20,249 nt of DNA from assembly GCA_900772495.1 (NCBI GenBank), contig CAAHEJ010000043.1:1-20249 (forward strand), written 5' to 3'. Every line of letters begins with the position of its first letter. Positions within the stretch are counted from its first letter, which is position 1. This DNA comes from an uncultured Campylobacter sp. GTDB lineage: Bacteria; Campylobacterota; Campylobacteria; Campylobacterales; Campylobacteraceae. Made by a program: the position numbers and the translations under genes. This document shows, one piece after another, positions 7,985 to 15,467 of this stretch. The notes under the pieces are model-generated. The model was not told where the DNA came from. It saw nothing but the letters and a program-made list of their open reading frames with translations, and searched no databases.

Positions 7985-8017
7985 AAAAGAAAGAAAAGAG
8001 CCTTTCGCTAGGCTCTT
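7985..8017 (-). terminator. Rho-independent terminator after tRNA-Glu
   Basis: On the minus strand AAGAGCCT (8017-8010) pairs with AGGCTCTT (8003-7996) across a 6-base AGCGAA loop and runs into TTCTTTCTTTTG. It begins 33 bases after the CCA end of the tRNA, so it should end that transcript. Confidence 0.75.
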
Positions 8018-8049
8018 GAAAGGAAAAACAAAACGAAAAAGCATTGTTT

Positions 8050-8124
8050 TGGTGATCCCTACGAGACTCGAACTCGTGTTACCGCCGTGAAAGGGCGATG
8101 TCCTAACCGCTAGACGAAGGGACC
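8050..8124 (-). tRNA. tRNA-Glu (anticodon UUC)
   Basis: The minus strand from 8124 folds as a tRNA. The acceptor GGTCCCT pairs with AGGGATC (one G-U); the D arm lies in CGTCTAGCGGTTAGGACA; the anticodon stem-loop is CGCCC-TTTCACG-GCG style with TTC at the anticodon; and the T arm is CACGAGTTCGAGTCTCGTA-like with GTTCGAG. The discriminator is A and CCA is encoded (8050-8052), giving 75 bases with CCA. A TATAAT box 18 bases upstream and a terminator downstream make it a single-gene unit. Confidence 0.95.
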
Positions 8125-8141
8125 AGGAAATCAAAGAGATG

Positions 8142-8147
8142 ATTATA
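8142..8147 (-). promoter_or_regulatory. -10 box of tRNA-Glu
   Basis: The minus strand reads TATAAT within ATAGTATAATCATC, 18 bases before the mature tRNA 5' end, so the leader is only about 10 bases. Confidence 0.65.
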
Positions 8148-8266
8148 CTATGATAGGGCTTAAAAAATGCTTAAAGTTTGCTTAAATTTTTGCATTTTTA
8201 CGCAAAAGCCCTTAAATAGCTACTTTGACGGACAAAAAATTTTATATAAAATTAAATTTATTTTGA

Positions 8267-8272
8267 TATAAT
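8267..8272 (+). promoter_or_regulatory. Extended -10 box of mntP
   Basis: TTTTGATATAATTTC contains TGATATAAT, an extended -10 typical of these genomes. Transcription from about 8279 would give a leader of roughly 95 bases before the preferred start at 8374, covering the hairpin at 8311-8345. Confidence 0.6.
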
Positions 8273-8310
8273 TTCAAAGCAAATTTAAATTTTACTCTAA
8301 AAAAGGCAAA

Positions 8311-8345
8311 AAATTCAAGCTCAAAACGCCTTTTGACTTGAATTT
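8311..8345 (+). promoter_or_regulatory. Long hairpin in the mntP leader
   Basis: AAATTCAAG-C-TCAAAA (8311-8326) pairs with TTTTGA-CTTGAATTT (8331-8345) around loop CGCC. This gives 15 base pairs with one bulged C. It lies between the promoter and the AAGGG ribosome site, and over the upstream in-frame TTG at 8338. There is no T-run, so it is not a normal terminator, and I do not see the yybP-ykoY manganese riboswitch consensus. A regulatory role is inferred. Confidence 0.45.
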
Positions 8346-8373
8346 GGGTGCATTTTTACGAAAAAGGGCGATT

Positions 8374-8952
8374 TTGGGGCTTTTGAGCGTGATTTTTCTA
8401 GCCTTTGCCTTGTCAATGGACGCTTTTGCCGTGTCTTTATGCAAGGGCTTTGCGGCAAAAAGGCTTGAATTTAGGCATTGTCTCATTGTGGGGGCTTATT
8501 TTGGGGGCTTTCAGGCTTTGATGCCAGCACTTGGCTACCTTTTGGGCGTGGCTTTTGCGCATTTTGTGGCGCAAATCGACCACTACATAGCCTTTGTCCT
8601 GCTTGCTCTTGTGGGCGCAAAGATGATGAAAGAATCCTTTGAGAGTGCGAGCTGTGAGACGACAAATAGGCACTTTGGCTTTAAAACTATGCTTGTTTTG
8701 GCTGTGGCTACGAGCATAGACGCTTTGGCTGTGGGTGTGAGCTTCGCATTTGTCGAGTTTTCGAGCATAAACATTTGGCTTGCTGTCGCTCTCATCGGGC
8801 TTATCACCTTTTTTGTCTGCGTTTTGGGCGTGCAAATCGGGCATAAGCTCGCACACCGCGCCGCATTTTTGGGCAAAAAGGCTGAATTCATCGGCGGAGC
8901 GGTGCTTGTCCTTTTGGGCGTGAAAATCCTTGCGGAGCATTTGTTGGGGTAG
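8374..8952 (+). CDS. mntP: MntP-family manganese efflux pump
   Basis: MntP exports Mn(II) across the inner membrane and protects against manganese excess. The sequence shows the two family repeats: [13 protein letters not shown] near the N-terminus and [14 protein letters not shown] in the middle, each with the acidic residue in a membrane helix. [12 protein letters not shown] and [17 protein letters not shown] are also present. About six hydrophobic helices are visible over 192 residues, the usual MntP length. I start it at TTG 8374, with AAGGG six bases upstream, giving [19 protein letters not shown] longer frame from TTG 8338 has no ribosome site and falls in the hairpin. GTG 8389 is another option. 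It stands alone between tRNA-Glu and the porin. Confidence 0.9.
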   Translation: MGLLSVIFLAFALSMDAFAVSLCKGFAAKRLEFRHCLIVGAYFGGFQALMPALGYLLGVAFAHFVAQIDHYIAFVLLALVGAKMMKESFESASCETTNRHFGFKTMLVLAVATSIDALAVGVSFAFVEFSSINIWLAVALIGLITFFVCVLGVQIGHKLAHRAAFLGKKAEFIGGAVLVLLGVKILAEHLLG

Positions 8953-9293
8953 GATTGTTGAATGTGTCGCAATCCTAGCTAAAAACTACTACTCAAATCA
9001 AAATCAAGCGTTAGTTTTAAAAAACAGCCTTGCCCAGCAAAAGCAAGGCAAGGCAAAAGGTAACTCACAAAGCGAGTATCACTCAGTAACAAAGCCGCTT
9101 TAAAGTGCTAAATTTAGGCTTTAAGCAAGCTTTGTCAGCAAAAATTTGCTTTGTGGCTTGATTTGTGAAATTCAAGCCACAACGCGCTTTTAACGGCACA
9201 ATAAACGCTCAATGCGTTTCAAAACACCTAAAATTCAAACTCGCAAGAAACTTAAATCGCTTTAAGCCCTACGCACCTTAAATTTCAGCACGC
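8953..9293. other. Intergenic region between mntP and the porin, with hairpins
   Basis: No gene is visible in these 341 bases; the two flanking genes converge here. It holds a minus-strand terminator-like hairpin (9016-9049) and a perfect 11-bp stem TTGTGGCTTGA / TCAAGCCACAA (9151-9161 with 9172-9182). That second stem lacks a T-run on either strand. Several short GC/AT repeats of the AAATTTAG type also occur. Confidence 0.5.
9015..9049 (-). terminator. Terminator-like hairpin, probably for the porin transcript
   Basis: On the minus strand GCCTTGC (9049-9043) pairs with GCAAGGC (9033-9027), followed by TG and TTTTTT. It lies about 245 bases downstream of the porin stop, which is far, so the porin mRNA would carry a long 3' tail. 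It faces away from mntP and could also block antisense entry. Confidence 0.5.
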
Positions 9294-10700
9294 TTAAAAA
9301 TCATACCTAGCTTCAAAGCGGATACTATTTTGCTTTTGGGTTTGCTTGTCGCCCTTTGAGTCGGTAAATTCATCGCTTTTGTGCGTAAGATACGAGTAAA
9401 AGCCTGAAAAAGCGAGATTGTCGCTGTGTTTGTATTCGAGTCTGCCGACTATTTCTTGCTTTTTGTCTTTTATGTTTTTGCTTTCAGTGCCTATCATAAC
9501 GCCATCGCGCTTGGTTTGTCCCCACGCATAATCCACTCCCACGCGCACCAAATCCGCAATGGTATAGCCCAAGCCCCCAAATACAAACTGATTTGCGCCT
9601 ATATCGCCGTGCAAGCTCGAACCGCTGGTGTTTTGGATTTCTTCGCCTGCGGTGATGATGTCGCCCATATCTTCAAGCACATTTACGCTGAATTTGTCCT
9701 TTTTTCCATACGCTGTGTAGCCCACACTCGCGTCAAAGCCCAAGAATTCCACGCCTGTGGCTATGGTGTATAAAGCCCCACCCGCCATTTCGCCGCCTGC
9801 TGCGTCTATGAATTCAGCACTTTTGAGATAGCTTAGGCGGTTGTTAGCAAGGTATTGAGCCTGCACGCTTAGGCTACCAGCGTCTTTAAAGTCCAGCGTG
9901 TAGCCCAAATCCACAGCATACATTGCCATTCTATCATTGACATAGCCAAACCACGCCTGCCCCGTAAGTCCCACGCTCTCGCCATAGTCCAAAAGCACCG
10001 CCGCTCCGTAAAGGTTTTGGGCGAAAATGGCATCTTTCATAGTAGGATACTTGCCCGCTAAAAAGGCTGTGTTTGTATCGTCATTTTCATCATACTCGCC
10101 GTATGAGCCGTTTGCAAATTTACCCAAGCCAGCCCCGATAAAATCGCCATCATCATTGACACTATCTACCGCAAAAGCCGTGAGAGTAACGCCAGGCAAG
10201 GCTTTGTTGATGAGCTGGGCTTTCATACCCACAGAGCCGCTAAGGCTATCATTGTCCGTCCAAATCGTGCCTAGCCTTTGGCGTCCCAAAAGGATACTTG
10301 TCGCAAAAATCGGGTCGCTGTCATAGCGCAGATACGCTTCTTCAAGGTAAATAGGCAGTTTGGTTTGCGCACCTCCATAAAAACCGCCGTCAGTTTCGCC
10401 GTCTGGGTTGTAATTAAGCGTGCCAACAGCCTTAAATCCATCTCCCAAACTCACACTTGTGCTAAGCAAAGCCCTAAATTCGTGCCTTTGTGAGTTTGAT
10501 AAATCGCTTTCATAAAGTGTCGCAGGGTTTCCCGAGCCGTCCGTGCCGTCTTTGAAATTTGGCACAAAGCTGTCATAACGATACCTTAAACTCCCGCTCA
10601 CATCGACATCTTTAATCGCCTCTTCCAAAGGCGTAGCACCGAGTGAGCTAACCGAAGTAGCAGTGATAACTGCTATCAAAGAAATTTTTATGTTTTTCAT
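9294..10700 (-). CDS. porA: Major outer membrane protein-like porin (MOMP/PorA family)
   Basis: It is a beta-barrel general porin of the outer membrane. The preprotein starts MKNIKISLIAVITATSVSSL-GA, a signal peptide cleaved near Ala22. The mature start is ATPLEEAIKDVDVSGSLRYRYD, essentially the mature N-terminus of Campylobacter MOMP. Alternating-residue strands follow and the chain ends with aromatic F (ARYDF), the BAM recognition signal. I choose ATG 10700, with AAGGAGAGGA 6-8 bases upstream; an in-frame ATG seven codons earlier lies across that site. The length (468 residues) is longer than the roughly 424 of C. jejuni MOMP, and the loops look divergent, as expected for a surface antigen. 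A strong TATAAT 42 bases upstream suits high expression. Confidence 0.85.
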   Translation of the reverse strand: MKNIKISLIAVITATSVSSLGATPLEEAIKDVDVSGSLRYRYDSFVPNFKDGTDGSGNPATLYESDLSNSQRHEFRALLSTSVSLGDGFKAVGTLNYNPDGETDGGFYGGAQTKLPIYLEEAYLRYDSDPIFATSILLGRQRLGTIWTDNDSLSGSVGMKAQLINKALPGVTLTAFAVDSVNDDGDFIGAGLGKFANGSYGEYDENDDTNTAFLAGKYPTMKDAIFAQNLYGAAVLLDYGESVGLTGQAWFGYVNDRMAMYAVDLGYTLDFKDAGSLSVQAQYLANNRLSYLKSAEFIDAAGGEMAGGALYTIATGVEFLGFDASVGYTAYGKKDKFSVNVLEDMGDIITAGEEIQNTSGSSLHGDIGANQFVFGGLGYTIADLVRVGVDYAWGQTKRDGVMIGTESKNIKDKKQEIVGRLEYKHSDNLAFSGFYSYLTHKSDEFTDSKGDKQTQKQNSIRFEARYDF

Positions 10701-10741
10701 AAAATTTCCTCTCCTTTTCAAAAATTTTTTTTAACAAAAGC

Positions 10742-10747
10742 ATTATA
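10742..10747 (-). promoter_or_regulatory. -10 box of the porin gene
   Basis: The minus strand reads ATGATATAATGC, an extended -10, 42 bases upstream of the porin ATG. Upstream on that strand is a run of A/T tracts (TTTTTTGTTGC, ATTTTATAATTTTT), which in Campylobacter replace a -35 box. Confidence 0.65.
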
Positions 10748-10870
10748 TCATAGAATTTTAATTTTGCAACAAAAAATTATAAAATTTATAAGAGTTATCA
10801 AAATTAAAAGAAAATTGAGAGTAAATTTTCGCAAATTTTAGGCTTTAAAAAAGCTGATTTGCGCTTTGTT

Positions 10871-10949
10871 CGTCATTGTGAGCCGACAAATTCAGCACGA
10901 TAATTCACGCTAAAACAAGTGAGTGTATGCTGTGTCGCTCACATTAACG
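10871..10949. repeat. Palindromic repeat element (CGTCATTGTGAGC ... GCTCACATTAACG)
   Basis: The left arm CGTCATTGTGAGCCGACA (10871-10888) pairs with the right arm TGTCGCTCACATTAACG (10933-10949). There is one bulged C and one mismatch, with a 44-base spacer. The head CGTCATTnTGAGC is shared with the carB insertion and the element at 7849, so these seem to be members or relatives of one dispersed family. Confidence 0.6.
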
Positions 10950-11019
10950 GCACGCACTTGGTAGGTAAATTAGGGCTGTGTCTATTTTTGTTTTGTGTCA
11001 AACAAAACCGAAATTCAAA

Positions 11020-11808
11020 TCACTCTTTTTTCGGTATAAACCCTTCGGCGAATTTGTATTTTTCTCTATTTTGTATGTATAAAAAGCCCAAAATGCTAAA
11101 AATCACAGCCCCTAAAAAATTCACAAGCAAATCCTTCATCGTGTCTATCAAGCCTATGTCTAAGTAGCCGTTTTCTATTGTCATTACCGAGCCGTCTTTT
11201 GAGTAAATTTGTGTTTTTGTGATATCTTTCACTCTAATCGGCACATTTTCTTTGTTTGCATTAAGCAACACCGATGAAATTTCTGTAATGATTCTATCCT
11301 TTTGCATATCGGTTTTAGCGAATTTATCAGCACTAAATTCCAAAAATTCCCACAACACGCCCACCGTCATCGAAAAACAAAACGCCACGATAGCCACATA
11401 CAAGGGCGAGAGCTTGATTTTCTGGCTGTTTTGATTCAGCAAATCCACGAGCGAAAAGCCAATTCCTGCGCACAAAAAGCCATTTAAAGTGTGCAGCATC
11501 GTGTCCCAAAAAGGCAAAATGCCGTAAAAATTGTTTATCTCACCGAGTATCGCGGTTGAGTAAATGAAAAGATAAATAATCGCTTCAAGCGGGCTTGGAA
11601 TGCCGATTTTAAATTTCTCAGAGATTATCGTTGGCAGCGTAAATAAAATTAGCGCGAGCATACACATAAGCACATTTGAGATATTGCCAAGTATGAGTTG
11701 AAACACCATACTTACGATGACTAACAACCTTAACGCTAGATAAATGGCGATTGACTTTTTGTTTGTTTCTTTATACTTTTTACGCATTGTGCTTGAAAAT
11801 TTTTGCAT
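11020..11808 (-). CDS. DUF2238-like integral membrane protein
   Basis: This 262-residue protein of unknown function has about six to seven hydrophobic helices, for example LALRLLVIVSMVFQLILG, LEAIIYLFIYSTAILGE, LYVAIVAFCFSMTVGVLWEF and LLVNFLGAVIFSILGFLY. Conserved-looking polar positions between helices are FWDTMLHTLNGF (about 122-133) and GVLWEFLEFSAD; the D...LH..G and WE..E patterns are those of the DUF2238/YjdF-like family. The insert between the last helices (residues about 165-225) is hydrophilic. The start ATG at 11808 has AGGGAAA 5 bases upstream and a TATAAT at 11836-11841, so it is a single-gene unit. Substrate and role are not known. Confidence 0.7.
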   Translation of the reverse strand: MQKFSSTMRKKYKETNKKSIAIYLALRLLVIVSMVFQLILGNISNVLMCMLALILFTLPTIISEKFKIGIPSPLEAIIYLFIYSTAILGEINNFYGILPFWDTMLHTLNGFLCAGIGFSLVDLLNQNSQKIKLSPLYVAIVAFCFSMTVGVLWEFLEFSADKFAKTDMQKDRIITEISSVLLNANKENVPIRVKDITKTQIYSKDGSVMTIENGYLDIGLIDTMKDLLVNFLGAVIFSILGFLYIQNREKYKFAEGFIPKKE

Positions 11809-12195
11809 AGGCTTTCCCTGTGTTTGTTACTAGGCATTATAGCGCATTTTGTTAAACGGCTTTTTGTTTAGGGCGTGATTACTTTGCGAGTTTATTGTAA
11901 ATTTTTAGCCTTGTTTTTAACCATTTTTAAAGCAAAAATTCACATTTTAAATGTAAGAATTTAAATTTTGCGTTAAAATTTAAAACCTTTACATTGCTTA
12001 AATTTCAAAAAGCATTTAAATTTAAAAAATGCTCTAAATTTTCAAAATCCCAAAACATTAAATTCAAAATCCGCCTTGAATTTTCAAAAATCAGTGCATT
12101 AAATTCAAAAAATTCGCACTTAAATTTCATATCAGCAAGGATACATTTAAAAAAATGCACTAAAATTTGCAAATTTTACAACAAAGGACAAATCC
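11809..12195. repeat. AT-rich repeat-bearing intergenic region upstream of the AI-2E-family gene
   Basis: These 387 bases hold the divergent promoter of the DUF2238-like gene at one end. From about 11930 to 12180 they are a tract of reiterated AAATTC / GAATTT / AAATTT words. Small hairpins are visible: AGCATTT (12011-12017) with AAATGCT (12027-12033), and AGTGC (12093-12097) with GCACT (12116-12120). An open frame from 11994 runs through it with low-complexity Lys/Phe/Ser composition; I regard it as a by-product. No clear promoter for the downstream gene is seen. Confidence 0.5.
11836..11841 (-). promoter_or_regulatory. -10 box of the DUF2238-like gene
   Basis: The minus strand reads TATAAT within TGCGCTATAATGCC, 28 bases upstream of the ATG at 11808. 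Confidence 0.6.
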
Positions 12196-13287
12196 GTGCA
12201 AAAAGGACGCCTTTTCATCATCGCCTTTATCCTTGTGGTGCTGTGCCTTGTGCTTTATCTTTTCAAGGGCTTTTTGCTTGTCATCATCATAGGCTCGCTG
12301 CTTGCGGTGGCTACTTCAAATGTCAATGCTAAATTCTTGCACCTTTTCAAGGGGCAAAAGGTTCTAGCCGCCCTTTGCTCGACTATCTTGCTGATTTTAT
12401 TTCTCATCGCGCCCTTTGCTTACGCTGTTACGGAGCTTGCTGTGGCGATAAAACACTTTGACAAAGCCCTTATCATCGACACTTTCGCCGCGATAAAAAA
12501 TTATCAATTCGACTTCTTGCCCGAATCTTTGGCGTTTTTAAAGCCTAAAATTATAGAAACGCTCAACAGCGTGGATTTAAACGCCACGCTTAATGGCACA
12601 AACGCCGCTGCTAGCATTGATTTTAACACCCTTATCAAGCAAGCACTCGGTTATATGGGCAACTTCACAAAGTCAGGCGCAAAAATCATCATCGACATAG
12701 CACTGATTTGCGTGTTTTATTTCTTTGCAAATCTCTATGGCACAGAGCTTATCATCTATCTTAAATCTATCGTGCCTATACAAAAAAAAGAGCTTGACGA
12801 AATCCTGCGCGAAGTGAGCAATGTAATGGCTGTCGTGCTTTACTCTATGGTGTGTATGGCTGTGATTGAAGGCGTTTTGTTTGCTATCATCGTCAGTGTC
12901 TTTGGCTACAACGGCGTGTTTTGGGGCATTTTATTTGCATTTAGCTCGCTCATACCCGCTGTGGGCGGGCTTTTGGTGTATGCGCCGCTCAGCCTTTATG
13001 AATTTGCTTCATCAGGGCTTTACTCAGCCCTTTGGATTTTGGGCTACTCTATCATCGTCATCTCGCTTGTCGCGGACACTTTCATCAAGCCGCTCATCAT
13101 CAAGTGGATAAACGAAAGGCTTGTCAAAACGCCCACAAATATCAACGAACTGCTCATCTTTTTGGCTATGCTTGCGGGCATTTCAACCTTTGGCTTTTGG
13201 GGCATCATCTTAGGACCAGCCATACTTACCTTTTTCATCTCCACGCTCAAAATGTATGTGATTTTGAAAGAGAAAAATTTGCTGTGA
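12196..13287 (+). CDS. AI-2E/PerM-family membrane transporter
   Basis: This 363-residue inner-membrane protein belongs to the AI-2E transporter (TqsA/PerM/YdiK-like) family. It has an N-terminal pair of helices (residues about 5-40) and a third helix near 55-80. A soluble helical segment follows (about 85-150). The C-terminal membrane block contains FGYNGVFWGILFAFSSLIP then AVGG, with VADTFIKPLIIKW and FWGIILGPAILTFF, the family's usual C-terminal motifs. Members have been linked to autoinducer-2 export or Na+/H+ antiport, but the substrate here cannot be read from sequence. The start is GTG at 12196 with AAAGGA 7 bases upstream. proB follows 33 bases later with its own promoter. Confidence 0.88.
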   Translation: MQKGRLFIIAFILVVLCLVLYLFKGFLLVIIIGSLLAVATSNVNAKFLHLFKGQKVLAALCSTILLILFLIAPFAYAVTELAVAIKHFDKALIIDTFAAIKNYQFDFLPESLAFLKPKIIETLNSVDLNATLNGTNAAASIDFNTLIKQALGYMGNFTKSGAKIIIDIALICVFYFFANLYGTELIIYLKSIVPIQKKELDEILREVSNVMAVVLYSMVCMAVIEGVLFAIIVSVFGYNGVFWGILFAFSSLIPAVGGLLVYAPLSLYEFASSGLYSALWILGYSIIVISLVADTFIKPLIIKWINERLVKTPTNINELLIFLAMLAGISTFGFWGIILGPAILTFFISTLKMYVILKEKNLL

Positions 13288-14082
<795 letters not shown>

Positions 14083-14083
14083 T

Positions 14084-14698
14084 ATGAATGAAAGTCAAAT
14101 TTTAGAACTTGAAAAGGATTTTAAAGCGCACACATTCAAGCGTTTGGTAAAAAGGTGCGTTTATGTTGGAGCATTTTGCGTTTGTGCTGGCTTTGCTTTG
14201 TGGGCGTTTGTGGCGTATAAAGACAAGCAAAGCACGCTTAAAATGGCACTTGATGAGAAAAACAAAATGCAAAAAAGACTAGAAATCGCACAAATTGAAG
14301 CTCAAAAAGCACAAATTTTAAGCCAAAAACAGCAAAATTCAGCCACCCAAGAAAGCCCACAAAAGCCTATCATCAAACCAAAAGAAAAAATTATTATCCA
14401 TTCTTATGTGGCAAATGTGGGTAATTTAGAACAAGAATTCGCGCAAAATGCGGATTATCAAAGAGCTTTGCAAATAGCGAATTTATATCTTGCGGACAAA
14501 AACTACGAAAAGGCTTTGCAGTGGAGTTTAAAGGCAAATGAGCTTGACAAAAGCGATGCTGGGGCGTGGATAAGTTTTGCTAAGGCAAAATTCGCACTCG
14601 GTAAAAAAGACGAGGCGAAACGGGCTTTGCAAGGCTTTTTGCGTTATTATAACCCTAATAAAAGCCTTTTAAATGAGGTAAAATATATCTTGCAATAA
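14084..14698 (+). CDS. Membrane-anchored TPR protein
   Basis: This 204-residue protein has a short cytoplasmic N-terminus, one membrane helix (residues about 25-45, CVYVGAFCVCAGFALWAFVAY), a coiled-coil rich in K, E, Q and A (about 50-90), a Pro/Lys linker, and a C-terminal tetratricopeptide region. The TPR part includes DYQRALQIANLYLADKNYEK and ALQWSLKANELDKSDAGAWI. The family is annotated CDC27-like in Campylobacter; related TPR proteins occur near natural-transformation (cts) genes, so a role as an envelope scaffold is possible but unproven. I start it at ATG 14084, one base after the proB stop; a longer frame from TTG 14039 would overlap proB. A strong terminator follows the gene. Confidence 0.75.
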   Translation: MNESQILELEKDFKAHTFKRLVKRCVYVGAFCVCAGFALWAFVAYKDKQSTLKMALDEKNKMQKRLEIAQIEAQKAQILSQKQQNSATQESPQKPIIKPKEKIIIHSYVANVGNLEQEFAQNADYQRALQIANLYLADKNYEKALQWSLKANELDKSDAGAWISFAKAKFALGKKDEAKRALQGFLRYYNPNKSLLNEVKYILQ

Positions 14699-14749
14699 AA
14701 TTTTTACCATTCAAGCAACAATAAAAATTTAAAACTCGCTGCAACAAAA

Positions 14750-14798
14750 GAGCTTTTAAAATAAAGCCTTTGGCAATCTCCTAAAAGCTCGGTTTTTT
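14750..14798 (+). terminator. Terminator after the TPR gene, overlapping the HTH gene stop
   Basis: GAGCTTTTA (14750-14758) pairs with TAAAAGCTC (14782-14790), followed by GG and TTTTTT. It ends the proB-TPR transcript. The right arm contains the last codons and TAG of the convergent small HTH gene. On minus the same stem is followed by TTTTG, so it may work in both directions. Confidence 0.75.
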
Positions 14799-14981
14799 GT
14801 CAATATCCTTTATCAAATTTTTAATCTCAGCGGTGAAAAATTCCTCATCATCAAGCCGTTCTTTGAGCTTAAAGCCCGCCTCAATGATGGCGTAAAGCTC
14901 GGGTTTGGTGCTGCGCCATCGTTGCAAGGTGCGCGTTGTGAGCCGTAAAATCCTAGCCTTGTCTTGCTGTGTGTATTTCAA
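14781..14981 (-). CDS. Small helix-turn-helix protein
   Basis: This is a 66-residue basic protein. Residues about 1-35, YTQQDKARILRLTTRTLQRW then RSTKPELYAIIEAG, look like a helix-turn-helix: a first helix, the turn at L-T-T, and a recognition helix RTLQRWR. The pattern resembles small Campylobacter/Helicobacter HTH proteins with 'RTLQRW...KPELY..I..G'. The C-terminus (DDEEFFTAEIKNLIKDIDKK) is acidic-helical and could be for dimerisation. The start is TTG at 14981 with TAGGAT about 6 bases upstream. It lies divergently from the lipoprotein gene, with inverted repeats in the shared spacer that could be its operators. Regulation of its neighbours is inference. Confidence 0.6.
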   Translation of the reverse strand: MKYTQQDKARILRLTTRTLQRWRSTKPELYAIIEAGFKLKERLDDEEFFTAEIKNLIKDIDKKPSF

Positions 14982-15038
14982 ATTTCTATCCTAATAAAGT
15001 GTTTTTGACATTGTAAAAAAGCTTTTCTTTAATAAAAA

Positions 15039-15087
15039 TTACGACATTATTTCGTAAATTTATTTTATTTTAAGAAAATATGTCGTA
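15039..15087. promoter_or_regulatory. Candidate operator: inverted repeats in the divergent spacer
   Basis: TTACGA (15039-15044) and TCGTAA (15052-15057) form a perfect inverted repeat around 7 bases. TACGACAT (15040-15047) recurs inverted as ATGTCGTA (15080-15087), whose end runs into the -10 box of the lipoprotein gene. This layout suits a repressor site, with the adjacent HTH protein as the obvious candidate. Binding is not shown by sequence. Confidence 0.4.
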
Positions 15088-15091
15088 TAAT
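15086..15091 (+). promoter_or_regulatory. -10 box of the lipoprotein operon
   Basis: ATGTCGTATAATGCC contains TATAAT 35 bases upstream of the ATG at 15126. A preceding T-rich tract (TTTATTTTATTTTAAG) fits Campylobacter promoters. Confidence 0.65.
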
Positions 15092-15125
15092 GCCAAATGT
15101 TAAATTTATTTTCTAAGGAGAAAAG

Positions 15126-15458
15126 ATGAAAAATCTTGTTTTAAGCTTATTTATAAGCTTTTTTATCGTTGCGTGTGCCTATACTCAGGGCAGTGAAGTT
15201 ACTAGCGCACAGCTTGACAAGCTAATTGTCGGACAAAGCACAAGGGCTGATGTCGAGCAGGTAGTGGGAAATCCACAGCGCAAACAAGAGTTAAATGGTG
15301 GAGAAGTTTGGTATTATGACTTTACCAAAATTAGCGTAAATCCATTTGGTGGCAATGTTGATGAAAGCACCGTTTTTGAATTCAACAAAAAGGGTGTTTT
15401 AGCCAAAAAATACAAGAGTAAAGGCTCTGGTAATAGCAATCCTTTGCTCGGTAAATAG
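15126..15458 (+). CDS. BamE/SmpA-like outer-membrane lipoprotein
   Basis: This 110-residue lipoprotein has a signal MKNLVLSLFISFFIVAC ending in lipobox I-V-A-C, with Cys17 the lipidation site. The mature part has the SmpA/OmlA (BamE) fold pattern: SAQLDKLIVGQSTRADVEQVVGNP (27-50) is the helix with 'G.s..dV...lG.P', then WYYDFTKI and VFEFNKKGVLAKKY, the expected strands. BamE supports beta-barrel assembly; many other lipoproteins share the domain, so a direct BAM role is not certain. The start has AAGGAG 6 bases upstream. The next gene follows after 9 bases. Confidence 0.8.
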   Translation: MKNLVLSLFISFFIVACAYTQGSEVTSAQLDKLIVGQSTRADVEQVVGNPQRKQELNGGEVWYYDFTKISVNPFGGNVDESTVFEFNKKGVLAKKYKSKGSGNSNPLLGK

Positions 15459-15467
15459 GAGCTAGTT

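Larger units (their letters stand above)
7626..8049. other. 424-base region without an intact gene: decayed reading frame, hairpin and dispersed repeat
   Basis: A protein-like frame can be followed from ATG 7650 to TAA 7899 only by passing an in-frame TAA at 7683 and a one-base shift at an A7 tract (7759-7765). Its pieces read QIFTFLQKFSKIAEQQAILD and, after the shift, SDLHTILVLKGLGYSKKHDI onward. No ribosome site precedes it and I recognise no family. A 10-bp hairpin (ATCCTAGTCC-TTAAA-GGGCTAGGAT, 7780-7804) and a palindromic repeat (7849-7897) lie inside. The tRNA-Glu terminator ends the region. It is best described as remnant or repeat DNA. Confidence 0.45.
10701..11019. other. Porin promoter region with an inverted-repeat element
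   Basis: This 319-base gap lies between the DUF2238-like gene and the porin, both on minus. It contains the porin promoter, AT-rich DNA (10741-10860) and the palindromic element at 10871-10949. No protein-coding gene is supported; the plus-strand frame 10919-11167 has no ribosome site and overlaps the DUF2238-like gene. Confidence 0.5.

Noticed and set aside
8437..8972. Long open frames on the minus strand opposite mntP (up to 167 residues)
   Set aside because: They lie wholly opposite a well-supported manganese exporter, have no ribosome sites and show composition typical of antisense frames.
9151..9182. Perfect 11-bp stem as a terminator for mntP
   Set aside because: It lies about 200 bases past mntP, with no T-run on either strand; kept only as a hairpin inside the intergenic entry.
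11994..12332. 112-residue open frame on plus before the AI-2E-family gene
   Set aside because: It is low-complexity Lys/Phe/Ser sequence through a repeat tract, then overlaps the real gene in another frame; no ribosome site was found.
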